A stretch of DNA of 64,000 nt from Elephas maximus indicus (GCF_024166365.1 NC_064820.1:134994001-135058000), one strand, 5' to 3'; positions 11,763 to 22,650 are shown, numbered from the stretch's first letter. The notes: generated from the sequence alone by a model not told the origin. Numbers and translations are program-made.

Positions 11763-11975
11763 CCAATGAACCAAAAAGAAGAGAAAGAAACCCAAACTGA
11801 TTGCTGTCAAGTCAATTCTGTGTCACAGAGACCCTATAGGACGGAGTAGAACTACTCCATAGGATTCCCATGGCTATAAATCTTTACAGGTCTTCTGCGG
11901 AATGGCTGGTGGGTTTGAACCACCAACCTTTCAGTTAGCAGCCCTGCTCTTAAACCACTGTGCCACCAGGGCTTC
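11763..11975 (-). mobile_element. AfroSINE, long subtype
   Basis: Antisense copy with the 'ggctataaatctttacagg' middle block of the long subtype and a 'gccaccagggcttc' head. Possible short target duplication ttttccc near 11751 and 11976. Confidence 0.85.
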
Positions 11976-14568
11976 TTTTCCCAAACTAGTTGGGAGTAAC
12001 AGTAATGGTAATACAGCTTCTTATTATAGAGTTTTCGCTTGATTTTTCAGATCAAAAAGTATCAAATCCAATTCTTCTGCAGTTTACTTTTAATTTACTA
12101 ACCTTTTTGTGTAAGTGGACTTTGCATGGTTCTCCCATAGAGAGCTAAGTGCAGCTTATATTGGGCCATTAGAATCTCACTTGCAATTTCTGTCAACGTC
12201 CTTGGGCAGGGTGCAGAATGAACCAACACCAAATTTGTTTCACTCTGAAGTTCTGAACAGCATTTCTTTTCCGGTTTCTATGTTGTGTCAGAGCCCCGAG
12301 TAAGCTGGTTTGACACGAAGGTGACAGGGTTTCTTTTCTTCTTCTGTTCCATTTAATTATTTTTAGCAGAGACATAAAGAAGTTTTAAAATTACTTTTCA
12401 GCGCCTTCTTTTCAAATTCTGCATTCCATGTTTAAGCTCAAACTTAAACGTAATGAGCCTGTTATCAACACCTGACAAGAAAAGAGCATAATGATGAATA
12501 TATTCAAACACCCTCTTGACAAGACTGCTTATGCTTTCCTTATGAAAGCACAGCACAGATTAGTTCCGTCTACTTTTTATGCGTATCATTTTCATAATCT
12601 ACCTCGGTGCCTTAGTAATGCTAGACATTTCTGAGAAAAACGGCTTCACGCAACAGACGCTGTGGAGGAAAAAAACGAAATCAGGAGTGGAAACAACTCC
12701 ACCTTTGTGCGGGCTTCAAGAAGCAACACAAAACAATTACAACATACATTTTTACATGGGAAATACTCTCTTATCAGGGGGTGTCAGGAAGTAAGATGAA
12801 TATTTCTTTAGTAATTTAAAGACAGTTTTATAACAAATGTTGGGAAAACAGAAACAGAGATCGAGACCATATGAGGTAGCAAATAGATAGACAGATACAT
12901 AAGGCTTCCTATGGATCTTTCATTATTTCAGCACGAATTCTTTCAAAGTACATAACACACATATTCACATGGCCATTATGATTTGCTATAATGCTTTTAA
13001 GAAATCAAATAAATAGAAACAAATTTTCTGTCATAAGGAACAAACCTAACACATAGACATAAAAATTAATTTTATAGCATGGAAAGCCAAAAACAGTAAA
13101 GAGCTGTGTGGCGTGTCATGTTTTAATTAAGTACATATAGCTTTACACTAGTTCTCAGCCCTCTGTCTGAGAACTGTATTTGAATGTATTCTTTAGATAA
13201 AGCAAGACGCTGTTTAATGTATTTGAAACACTAGCAGCCAAAATAAGCATAATCTATGTTTCCATTATGACACTTAGGACCCTTTTAATTTATTCATATG
13301 GTCTGCTTGAATATGCAAGCAAATATACCCTTGCGAAGAAAAGACAAATATTTATGTACAAATAAATAGTGTTTTAGCAAACAGGCACTCAGATGTGAGG
13401 GCTGATGTTTTATGAGTTGACACTTAGCCTCGATAAAGCATGCTCACAAGGCAGCCTTTTCTTTGGGGATAAGTCATAACTTTGCCATGGACGGCTATTA
13501 GGGGACCATTTACTGACGTGGGACTGAGCCTACAATTCCCACAGAGAAATGTTATTTTAAAAGGAGGGCTGATATAGGGGATTTTCGGGAAAATCCCCCA
13601 GGGGAACCGAAGTTCTCCTGATGCCAGGCAGGCAGTGAAATTTTCCTTATTGGAATAGAGAATATTTGCTGCAGCCGTTGTTCCTAAATGATGTATGGCA
13701 TGAGCACGTGACTTTTCCATGTAAAGTGTCTGCAGGGTTACACCGATGCGAAACCAATAACATGAATATCACAGGATTTTTTTTAGAATTCTCACTGGCT
13801 TGCACTAGACAATGTCTCCCAATCTATATATTGAGAGACATGTCCTCTTGGTTGAGTTCTAATGTATCTCCTAGAGGAGCACTTGCCCATAGTCCCATGG
13901 AATTGAGTCCTGGGGGTAGAGAATAGATATCATCATAAAGCTACAACTGCTCTCGTTCAAAGCTCCGAGTGGTTATAAACAGTGGTCAGGGCCCTCTCCC
14001 CCTCACCGTTGACTGGGGCTGCATTGAGAACTTTCTGCAGAGATTTAGCTTTAAGCGTCAGATACACCTTCTCCCCCTCTAGCCTGTCTTCACCCAAACA
14101 TGGAATCAGGCCCTAGGAAAGTTTACCACTTTGTGGGTAATAACTATTACTTGGATATTGCATTTAGTATGGAATCAAGAAGTTGAAATCCTTTGTCTAG
14201 TCCCTCTATGCCCCTTGATCTCCTGAAATTTCTTTCTTTGCAATGAAAATCCAAAGCACAGATGGACTGATTTGGGGACAATCCGAAGGCAAAGGCCCAG
14301 CCTATACACTCCCTTTTGCTCACCAGTAACCAGGTAAGATAAGCGGGCAGGGTCTCTGACAGCAAGCAGAACATCGACCATTCAATTTGTACTGAAGAGT
14401 GGGCAAGGGGAAATGTGCTGGTGGATGGCCCCAAGCTATCCTTCAGGGGTACTTGGCTCTCCTCCGCTTCCGTTAGTGGTACTTTAAAGCATTTGAGAAG
14501 CACTGAGATAAGACTGGAAATGGTGGAATTAGACATCCAGAGTATTAAAACTAATTATTATGATTCTC
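11976..14568. other. Repeat-poor unassigned interval
   Basis: About 2.6 kb with no repeat I can assign, the longest such stretch in the first half of the window. It includes AT-rich text with octamer-like motifs around 13290-13330. Open frames reach 129 codons on the minus strand (14147-14536) but lack convincing exon features. Confidence 0.45.
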
Positions 14569-14579
14569 TAACTTTCTGG

Positions 14580-14753
14580 GAAACCCTGGTGGCGTAGGGG
14601 TTAAGAGTTAGGCTGCTAACCAAAAGTTGACAGTCTGAATCCACCAGGCACTCCTTGGAAACCCTGTGGAGCAGTTCTACTCTGTCCTATAGAGTTGCTA
14701 TGAGTCAGAATAGAGTCGATGGCAACAGGCTTGTTTTTTTGTTTTGTTTTAAA
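14580..14753 (+). mobile_element. AfroSINE, short subtype
   Basis: Full length, with the head 'gaaaccctggtggcgtaggg'. 11-bp target duplication (taactttctgg / tagctttctgg) at 14569-14579 and 14754-14764. Confidence 0.93.
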
Positions 14754-14909
14754 TAGCTTTCTGGTTAATAGGAAATTACTAAGATATCTAATGAAAGAAT
14801 TATCGTAGAAAACCCAGCTTTATTTTCCTGCCAAAACAAATTGTAAAGGTTTATAGTGAGTTCTACATATTTAGTATCATTCATGCCCAACCATAACAGA
14901 GTTATAATA

Positions 14910-15098
14910 CAGTAAAACTTGTGAAAGCTGGAACCTGTGTAAAGCGGAAACCTGTCAGAGAAGGAAAACTCAAATATTTCCCACTAATAGAGAGTGATAG
15001 AAAAGTGGTAAGACTGCACGCTGTCAAAGATGGAAAACTTTCGAGACCCTGAAAAACAAGTCAATCCTGGCCAGTTCCGACTGTCTCAGGTTTCACTG
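14910..15098. mobile_element. Small DNA transposon, Tc1/mariner (Tigger-like)
   Basis: A 189-bp element with imperfect terminal inverted repeats of about 25 bp: cagtaaaacttgtgaaag at the left, against cagtgaaacctgagacag when the right end is reverse-complemented. A TA precedes the left end, but no TA follows the right. There is no transposase frame, so it would be a non-autonomous copy. The family is uncertain. Confidence 0.5.
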
Positions 15099-15214
15099 TC
15101 CGAGGAAATTATTTGAGAGACCTTGAGCATTGTCCCAATTGTACAGTAAACCATCAAATGATAAAAAAAAAAAAGATACCTGAGATAAAATCAATGTCAT
15201 TGTAGAAAATTGAC

Positions 15215-15369
15215 GGAGCCCTGGTGGTGTAGTGGTTAAAAGCTCCACTGCTAACCAAAAGGTTGGCAATTCAAATCCAGCAGCTGCTTGTTGGAAGCCG
15301 CATGGGACGGTTCTACTATGTCCTGTAGGGTTGCTATGAGTCAGAACCAACTCAAAAGCACCTAACAGC
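15215..15369 (+). mobile_element. AfroSINE, short subtype
   Basis: Full length, ending 'agcacctaacag' rather than in a TTTGGTTT tail, so its 3' end looks like the RTE end. 13-bp duplication gtagaaaattgac / gtagcaaattaca at 15202-15214 and 15370-15382. Confidence 0.9.
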
Positions 15370-15399
15370 GTAGCAAATTACAAATTAAAAAATGAAACT

Positions 15400-15595
15400 C
15401 ACCTATAATTTCCACACTAACCATGGTTGGTGCTTTTCCTTCCAGTCATTTTCTTATATGTAAGTATGCAGCTAATACAACTAAGATAGATGCAATTTGA
15501 GATCTTCCCATATATATAATCTGTAGAGTTATAGCCTGATTTTTTTTCACTTAACAGTAATTACTTAATGAGTGTTTTTATGTAACAGTTTGATG
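15400..15595 (-). repeat. Possible old L1 fragment
   Basis: 'ccagtcattttcttatatgt' followed by 'ttttttcacttaacagtaat' resembles antisense old L1 3' text. Weak. Confidence 0.3.
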
Positions 15596-15599
15596 AGTC

Positions 15600-16000
15600 T
15601 GGAGGTTTAGAGTACAGGATCTACAGCCTGAGTATGAATCCAGACTCTACCCCCTTATTAGGCTCGAATCCTCATCTCTAAAATGGGGTTAATAATACTA
15701 CTTTCTGCTGAGGGTGTTGGAGAGGATGAAATAATATATGCAAAGTGTTTAAGGACTCCTGGTGGCACAAATGGTTAAGTGCTTGGCTGCTAACTGAAAA
15801 GTTGGCAGTTCAAACCCTCCCAGCTACTCTGCAGGAGAAAGGCCTGGCAATCTGCTTCCGTAAAGACTACAGCCAAAAAAATCCTGCAGGGCAGTTCTGC
15901 TCTGTCACATGGGGTCACTATAAGTCAGAGTCAACTTGCTGGCACTCTACAAAGTTCTTAGAACACCCGTGGGCACATAGTAAGCTCTACCTAACAGTCT
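15600..16000 (+). repeat. MIR split by an AfroSINE
   Basis: The MIR core (15600-15752, 'cctcatctctaaaatggggt') continues after the SINE at about 15953 with 'cacatagtaagctctacc'. Confidence 0.65.
15753..15951 (+). mobile_element. AfroSINE, long subtype
   Basis: Has the 'ggagaaaggcctggcaatct' and 'gtaaagactacagcc' blocks. The flanks share aaagtgtttaag / aaagttcttag as a diverged duplication inside MIR. Confidence 0.88.
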
Positions 16001-16410
16001 GGTCTTATTTTCTCTCTAATTTGAGAAACCACCTTTGTCATATACTAAATTATTTATGTATTATGATTATTCATACACTTACATATTTGAGTCTACTTGT
16101 GGATTTTCTCTTTTCTTCCACTGAGAAGAATCTGCCTATATTTTACATGTTGACTTTATTGAAGAAGCCAAACTGGTTGGGCTAATTCCCTTCATTACTC
16201 TTCTTTTTCAGAATTTTTCTGTCTATACTTTCTTGTTCACTTTTGCATATGAACTTTAGAATAGCTTGCCTAGTTAAAATTTTTTCTTATTATTTTCATT
16301 TAAGGTATATTTGCTGAATATTTGAATACATGAACATTTACAACCCTTCTATAACTTATTGCTCTTCATTTTCATTATATGCTGTTCTGTTTTTATCTTC
16401 ATCTACTCTA

Positions 16411-16607
16411 GAGTTACTGGTTCGTGCAAACAGTTCATGAGGTTGGAGGTTCAGGTCTACCTAGAGGTGCCTCGGCAGAAAGACACGGTGATTTACTTCT
16501 GAAAAATAAGCCACTGAAAACCTTGTGGAGCACAGTCCTACTGTGACACACATGGGGTCGCCGTGAGTCAGAGTTGACTGAACAGCAACTTGTTTGGTTT
16601 TTGGTTT
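16411..16607 (+). mobile_element. AfroSINE variant with the 'gacacacatggggtc' 3' region
   Basis: A distinct subfamily: the middle has 'gaaaaataagccactgaaaacc', the 3' region has 'gacacacatggggtcgccg', and the tail is TTTGGTTTTTGG. Antisense relatives lie at 37218 and 62015. Confidence 0.8.
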
Positions 16608-16676
16608 CAGTTTACTGTATTCCCGAGGCTTTTTTTCTAACACACTCTGCCCTAACCATGATACCTACATATCCAG

Positions 16677-16790
16677 TTATTTTAAAAGAATTTGCTCTCA
16701 AACTTGATATAAAAAGAGAGGAGGAAAACAATATTTTGGTGCTTCAAAAAGCAGTATCCATGCAGCTAAACACCAGCCAGCAATCCCAAG
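16677..16790 (+). CDS. Candidate internal coding exon (unidentified protein)
   Basis: The frame is open, with ATATCCAG just before it and a CCCAAG/gtatat donor after it. It starts with the last two bases of a codon and ends on the first base of one. The translation is lysine-, glutamate- and leucine-rich (includes KLDIKREEENNILVLQ) and could form a helix or coiled coil. The frame joins without a stop to the next candidate exon across a 132-bp intron. The acceptor is only moderate because its pyrimidine tract sits some distance upstream. The frame is also open upstream into the AfroSINE at 16411-16607, so openness alone is weak evidence. I do not recognise the protein. It could be an exon, a pseudo-exon or chance. 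Confidence 0.35.
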
Positions 16791-16922
16791 GTATATTCCT
16801 TGGAACACTGGTGCTATAGAATGTTAGTAGGTATAGTTACACAGAAAAGATAGGGGTTGTGTGGCTAAACAGCTTTCAGAAATTCTAAGTTAAACAAAAT
16901 TAAATGTGTTTTTATTCTACAG

Positions 16923-17047
16923 GAACTCTCAGAAACTTCAATATCACTGAAGGACTTCGTGGATCTCCAAAAAAGATATCTTTTGCAGAAGTGCTCAAAC
17001 TTTTGAACATGTGCCCTTTTCTAGAAGGGACATCCCTTAGGAACTAA
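16923..17047 (+). CDS. Candidate terminal coding exon with stop (unidentified)
   Basis: A strong acceptor (tgtttttattctacag) precedes it. Using the single base left over from the previous candidate exon, the frame runs about 41 codons to a TAA at 17045-17047. It includes NITEGLRGSPKKISFAEVLK, with balanced composition and no low complexity. No donor is evident before the stop, so this would be a last exon. About 520 bp of possible 3'UTR follows, to an AATAAA at 17568-17573 with T-rich sequence behind it. No upstream start or earlier exon was found. Protein family unknown. Confidence 0.35.
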
Positions 17048-17567
17048 GCTCCTAGATACACCAGTTTTGCAAACTCTGCAGTGAAGGAATCACTTCCAAG
17101 ATTTTTGGATGATACCAAGGGAGGGTTTTTATTTTTCTGTCTCCACAAGATCTATTCAGGGAGGTGACCTATTCATTTAAAATCTAGGATAATTGGTCTT
17201 AATATAAAAGAAATTCCTCTCATATTTTGTCTGTAGGTTGACTCTGAGTTTCACTTTTTGATGATGGTGTGTACGTTTTATCTCTTCCAATATCTTCATG
17301 TGAGTTTTAGTGGGAAGTTGGGAGAGACTCAACCAGCCAAATGGTACTCTAAACAAGAAGCACGGTGCAATGTTCTCTTGGTTGCAAACTGAACTGACTG
17401 AACATTAAGTACAAATTGTTGACTAACATAGAGAAGAGAGTTTCTAAAATACATACTAAATTTATTTTTAAAACTCTCTGTTTGGAAGAAAATGATTTTT
17501 CTTCTTCAGAAAATTTTTACTATTTAAACAAAACAATACCCTGCACAAGTATTAGGCTATGTACCAG

Positions 17568-17573
17568 AATAAA
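17568..17573 (+). terminator. Candidate polyadenylation signal AATAAA
   Basis: AATAAA is followed within 10-60 bp by a GT/T-rich tract (17576-17620), as expected downstream of a cleavage site. It matters only if the exons at 16677-17047 are real. Confidence 0.3.
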
Positions 17574-17934
17574 GTTTTGTTTTTTTCTTTTCCTTCTTTA
17601 TTTTTGTTTTATTTTTTTGGCAGGCGGGAAATCATTTTCATGCAGTCACTTGTTGGACCTAGGGGTAAAATTATATTTCATAGCTCCCTTATTCCCAGGC
17701 TATGGTAAAAAAAAGAGATTGATGTCTGAAATTTCAACTGTATTTGTCTTACAAGTTTGTTTGATTCTCTTGGGAATAATTGTCTCATATCATTCAGAGG
17801 TTACTAATTCCTTAGGAATGACTTCTCTGTTATAATTACAGTAGGGGTACTTACATGCAGCTAGAAAAAGTGAAAGTAAATGAATTTAGTTTCTGGCATT
17901 ACTATTTTATTAAACTGTTACTCTTTGAAACATA

Positions 17935-18153
17935 CACTGTATTTTTATACAAATAACATGCATCTTCTATGTTTGTTTGCCAACTGTGTCCTCCCCTCAT
18001 GAGGTATTTTCATAAGTGCTGCTATGTCAATTGTTTTACATGTTGCTGTAAAAAAATTAGCATAGTGCACTTATGAAAATACCTCATGGGGGGAGTGCAC
18101 AGTTGGCAAACAAACATAGAAGACCTGTATTATTTGCATAAAATATACAGTAG
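17935..18153. repeat. Long imperfect palindrome (MITE-like)
   Basis: Two arms of about 92 bp (17935-18026 and 18060-18153) are inverted copies around a 33-bp loop. The arms share cttctatgtttgtttgcc and gaggtattttcataagtgc almost without change. The outer 30 bp are more diverged. There is no open frame. It is most likely a palindromic non-autonomous DNA transposon, family not recognised. It could equally fold as a hairpin RNA if transcribed. Confidence 0.8.
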
Positions 18154-18404
18154 CTGGGGTCTTAGAGACACTGCTCAATGGTGATTTTTTTTTTTCTTTT
18201 TCTTTTCTGGAAACAGATCATGTAGAAATACATGGTCAAAAATAATGTTCCATAAGAAAATTCTTATTACACAATACTAATTCTATGTACATTAGGGAAA
18301 GTTGTGTCCAATGGCTGTTGAGGAGAATTTCCAATGATTTATTTTTTTCCCAATATAACTACCAATTGTTTAGTTAGACTGAGATACTAGATTCACGACT
18401 TCAG

Positions 18405-18472
18405 TGAAAAAGGAAGGAAGGAACAAAGGAAGGAAGAAAAAGAAAGAATAAGAGAAAAAAGAAAGAAAATAA
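18405..18472. repeat. Purine-rich GGAA/AAAG tract
   Basis: aaggaaggaaggaa-type repeats grade into aaagaaag. Confidence 0.85.
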
Positions 18473-18585
18473 TTTTGCCTTTATAAATGGTGAATCCAAA
18501 AATTCACAACCCTTTAATAATATATTTTTTTAAATTTATTGTGGTAGATATATATAACAAAAAATTTCCCATCTTAACCATTTTT

Positions 18586-18831
18586 TTAAAATAATTTTTA
18601 TTGTGCTTTAAGTGCAAGTTTACAAATCAAGTCAGTCTCTCACACAAAAACCCATACACACCTTGCTACACACTCCCAATTACTCTCCCCGTAATGAGAC
18701 AGCCCGCTCTCTCCCTCCACTCTCTCTTTTCGTGTCCTTTTCGCCAGCTTCTAACCCCCTCCACCCTCTCATCTCCCCTCCAGGCAGGAGATGCCAACGT
18801 AGTCTCAAGTGTCTACCTGATCCAAGCAGCT
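18586..18831 (-). mobile_element. L1 3' end insertion, 5' truncated
   Basis: About 246 bp of the same elephant-lineage 3'UTR as 10791-11548, here antisense. A 17-bp target duplication (ccatcttaaccattttt) at 18569-18585 and 18832-18848 fixes both ends. Confidence 0.93.
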
Positions 18832-19329
18832 CCATCTTAACCATTTTTAAATGTACAATTCAGTGACATTAATTACATTCATTATGTTGTACTGCCATCA
18901 CCACTATCCATTTTCAAATATTTTTTTATTATCCTAAACAGAAAATCAGTACCCATTAACTAGAAACTCCCCATTTTCTCCTCCCCCTAGTCCCTGGTAA
19001 CCACTAATAAATTTTTGTCTTTATGCATTTGCTTATTCTAGATATTGCATATAAATAGGATCTTTATATGTCTGACTTACTTTGCTCAGCATAATATTTT
19101 CAGGGGCCAGCCATGTTGTAGCATGTGTCAGAGCTTCATTTCTCTTTATGGTTGAATAATATTCCATTGTATGAAAATACCACATTTTGTTTATCCATTC
19201 ATCAGTTGATGGACACTTGGATTGTTTCCACCTTTTGGTTATTGTGAATAATGCTGCAAGAACATTGGTGTACAGATATCTGCTTGAGTCCCTGCTTTCG
19301 ATTCTTTTGGGTATATACCTAGGAGTAGA

Positions 19330-19487
19330 ATTGAAGAGTGGTTAAGTGCTACAGCTGCTAACCAAAGGGTCGGCAGTTCAAATCCACCAGGTGCTCCTTG
19401 GAAACTCTATGGGGCAGTTCTACTCTGTCCTATAGGGTCACTATGAGTCGGAATCAACTCGACAGCACTGGGTTTGGTTTTTGGTTT
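19330..19487 (+). mobile_element. AfroSINE, slightly 5' truncated
   Basis: It begins at 'gaagagtggttaagtgc', so the first 15 or so bases of the head are missing or altered. The 3' tail is 'gggtttggtttttggtttta'. It lies in the old L1 at 18525-19805. Confidence 0.9.
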
Positions 19488-19805
19488 TATGGTAATTGTA
19501 TGTTTAACTTTCTGAGGAACTGCCAAGTTGTTTTCCATAATGGCTGTACCATTTTATATTCCCACCAGCAATGGATTAGCGTTCCAATTTCTCCACCTTC
19601 TTGCCAACATTTTTTATTTTCTGTTTTTCTAATAATAGTCTGCCTAGTGGGTGTGAGGTGGTATTTCATCGTGGTTTTTATTTGCATTTATCTAATAACT
19701 AACATTTTTATGTGTCTATTGGCCATTTGTATACCTTCTTTGGAGAAACGTCTGTTCAAGTTCTTTGCTCATTTTTAAAATTGGATTGTTTGTCTTTTTG
19801 TTGTA

Positions 19806-20965
19806 ATAATCCTTTAATAATAATTTTTAAATGACTTAGCTTTGTGTAAGCCACTCAGAGCTTTCGTGAGTATGAGCTACAAAAAATGGCAATGGGATGT
19901 GAAAGAACCGTCAAGTTTTACCCTCCCATATCCATGAAAATGGGAGATGAAAACAATCCAGCTTTGGTGTTTTGAGTGGAGTGATTCCTTGCCTAGCCTT
20001 ATATAAAGGTTAGAGCTGAATGTTAGATCTTTGCCTACACTGAGGTTTCTTCGTAGTCACAGGCTCTATGCTGTTGAATAATGGGCTTAAGATGCTAAGC
20101 AAGACTCTTTAACCCAGCCAACGAGATAAATGAATAATTTTCTCCGTATCTTTTGATTTGAATCAAAAGCTCATTATTAAAAATATATTATTTGTTTTTG
20201 TCTAATTTATTGTTTCAAAACTTAATGTAGTATCAATAGAAAATCCCAATCAGAGAACCTTGGAAACCTAAATTTGGTAAGAACATTGACTAAAGGGCAT
20301 CGACTTCCATCTCCTATTTTATAGGAATTTCCTTACACGTCAAACAGATACTAGCCTAGTGAACTTGAGCTGATAACATGGTAACCTGGAAAGATATTGT
20401 ATCTAGCGCTAGACCTGTTAGGATGAACTTTTTAAAGACCATATACGGGCCTGTGTGAGTTGATGAGCAGTTATTAGGAATCTTTTTTAAAGCTGGGACT
20501 CCTAAAAGAGCTGTCTCACTATTAAAAAACAAAAAAACTCTTCTCAAGGACAGATGGAATCAGTAAGGAAGCTCAAATGTCTTCCAGTAAAAATAGGAGC
20601 CTAGGTCACTTGGAAATGTTCAGTCTGAACTTATACCATCATATGTTGTGGGAATCCCAATCACAAAGTTCAGTATCAAAACTGGCCTTGGGCCTATGAA
20701 CTTCCAGGAGCATCCAGCAGAAGCAAATCATTTTATAAGAATAGTCCCATAACCTAGGGTGTATCTGACTCCCTTTAAAACAAAGAAAAAAAAAAAAAAA
20801 TAACCTACGAATGACAAGTTCCCCCCTAAAAAACAATGAGGGGCTAATCCACAGTAAGTGAGAGTCAGGAGAATAACAAATAGGTAATTATAGCTCAAAA
20901 ATGTTAAACTCTAAAATAATTATACTTTTTACTTGGTTTAATAGATAAAGGAAGTAGTAGAAACC
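19806..20965. other. Unassigned AT-rich sequence
   Basis: No family or gene recognised. A poly(A) run sits at about 20786-20801. Confidence 0.5.
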
Positions 20966-20978
20966 ATAATGATATAAT

Positions 20979-21069
20979 GTTGTTGTTCTTGTTGCTGTTA
21001 GTGCCATCTCATAGTGGCTCTATATACAACAGAATGAAACACTGCCCAGTCCTGTGCCATCCTTACGAT
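20979..21069 (-). mobile_element. RTE (BovB-like) 3' end, 91 bp
   Basis: It starts with a GTT-rich tail and the antisense 3' end ('aacagaatgaaacactgccc'). Severely 5' truncated. Perfect 13-bp duplication ataatgatataat at 20966-20978 and 21070-21082. Confidence 0.85.
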
Positions 21070-21560
21070 ATAATGATATAATAGGTATAATAAAAGTAAC
21101 TGAAAGATTTTTGATCAGGACCAAATAAAACTTTTAGAAATAAAAATGGAAACACAAATTAAAAAATCAGTGGCTGCATGAAAAGCAGATCAGCCGCTGC
21201 TAAAGAAAGACTTAATGAGTTTGGAGATAGATTAGGGGAATAACCTAGATAATAGCACAGAAAGATTTAAAAAAGATAGGAAATATGAGAGAGTTTAAAA
21301 TGCACTCAGACAGAAAGCAAAAGCTCAAAATACATACAAGTTCCAAAAATAGAGAAGAGGAAGAATGGAGATATGGAAATAAATTATCATAAGCCTTGAA
21401 TATTTTTTAATAGAGCACTGGTTACAATTATAGTTGAAAACTAGGGGACGTGTTTCATCAATAGTTAATGAAGAACATCAAGAGAATGAGAAGACAACTT
21501 CAACAGAACTTTTACGAATTCAGAGTCCTAGGTTAGCCATTAGTCTTCATTTCTGTTAAT

Positions 21561-22398
21561 TGTTGTTGTTGTTAAGTGCCATCGACTCAGTTCTGACTCA
21601 TGGCGACCTTATGCACAACAGAATGAAACACTGCCTGGTCCTGCGCCATCCTTACAGTCATTGTTATGCTTGAGCTCATTGTTGCAGCCACTGTGTCAAT
21701 CCACCTCATCGAGGGTCTTCCTCTTTTCCGCTGACCCTGTACTTTCCCAAGCATGATGTCCTTCTCCAGGGACTGATCCCTCCTGATAACATGTCCAAAG
21801 TATGTAAGACACAGTCTCGCCATCCTTGCTTCTAAGGAGCATTTAGTTGTACTTCTTCCAAGACAGGTTTGTTCGTTCTTTTGGCAGTCCATGGTATATT
21901 CAATATTCTTTGCCAACACTACAATTCAAAGGTGTCAATTCTTCTTCCATCTTCCTTGTTCATTGTCCAGCTTTTCTGTGCATATAATGCAATTGAAAAT
22001 ACCATGGCTTGGGTCGGGCACACCTTAGTCTTCAAGGTGACATCTTTGGTTTTCAATGCTTTAAAGGGATCCTTTGCAGCAGATTTACCCAATGCAATGC
22101 GTTGTTTGATTTCTTGACTGCGGCTTCCATGGCTGTTGATTGTGGATCCAAGCAAAATGAAATCTGTGATAACTTCAATCTTTTCTCCATTTTTCATGAT
22201 GTTTCTCATTGATCCAGTTGTTAGGATTTTTGTTTTCTTTATGTTGAGGTGTAATCCACACTGAAGGCTGTGGTCTTTGATCTTCATTAGTAAGTGCTTC
22301 AAGTCCTTTTCACTTTCAGCAAGCAAGGTTGTGTCGTCTGCATAATGCAGGTTGTTAATGAGTCTTCCTCCAATCCTGATGTCCCGTTCTTCTTCATA
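21561..22398 (-). mobile_element. RTE (BovB-like) LINE, 5' truncated, broken ORF
   Basis: Read on the minus strand, the frame from 22398 down to about 21587 encodes the later part of the RTE reverse transcriptase. It includes the catalytic YADD box (INNLHYADDTTLLAESE), the region after it, and a C-terminal part ending near RRDQSLEKDIMLGK. One stop near 21919 splits the frame. The GTT-rich 3' tail is at 21561-21575. A 38-bp direct repeat with three mismatches flanks it at 21523-21560 and 22399-22436. The copy is inactive: no endonuclease and no start. Confidence 0.92.
21587..22398 (-). pseudogene. RTE reverse-transcriptase fragment (two-piece frame)
   Basis: Upstream piece: about 160 residues, 22398 to 21919. 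It has YADD at about residues 25-28 and a following LNIKKTKI motif typical of RTE/BovB RT palm and thumb. Downstream piece: about 110 residues, 21919 to 21587, with YFGHVIRRDQSLEKDIMLGK. An in-frame stop separates the two. The apurinic endonuclease domain and RT fingers are absent through 5' truncation. Confidence 0.88.
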
Positions 22399-22650
22399 GA
22401 GTCCTGTGTTAGCCATTAGTCTTCATTTCTATTAATAGGAAAGAGGAATATAAAATTGAGTTTACCGAAACTCAGTTTACTAAGAAGACCAAAGAATTTT
22501 CCTGTAATAGTCTGAAAGTGTCTTTTAATATTTCCAAGGACTACTGACTTATAAGCTCAAGGCCATGAATGTTTGTTTTAGGGAACTACACAAATTAGAT
22601 TGCTTGTAGAGAATTGTTTTTGTTCATTTTAAATTGTATACTATGACATT

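Larger units (their letters stand above)
18525..19805 (-). repeat. Old L1 3' region, holding two younger insertions
   Basis: Antisense L1 text in order: 'cagtgacattaattacattc', 'tggtaaccactaataaattt', 'tgaataatattccattgtat', 'ttatccattcatcagttgat', 'cataatggctgtaccatttt', and then the end of ORF2. An L1 3' end (18586-18831) and an AfroSINE (19330-19487) interrupt it. Confidence 0.8.

Noticed and set aside
14147..14536. Open frame of 129 codons, minus strand
   Set aside because: No recognisable motif, and an overlapping open frame of similar length exists in another phase, as expected in stop-poor chance sequence.
17416..17835. Open frame of 139 codons, Phe/Leu-rich
   Set aside because: Hydrophobicity comes from a T-rich tract (17576-17620), and it overlaps the putative 3'UTR. 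No family match recognised.
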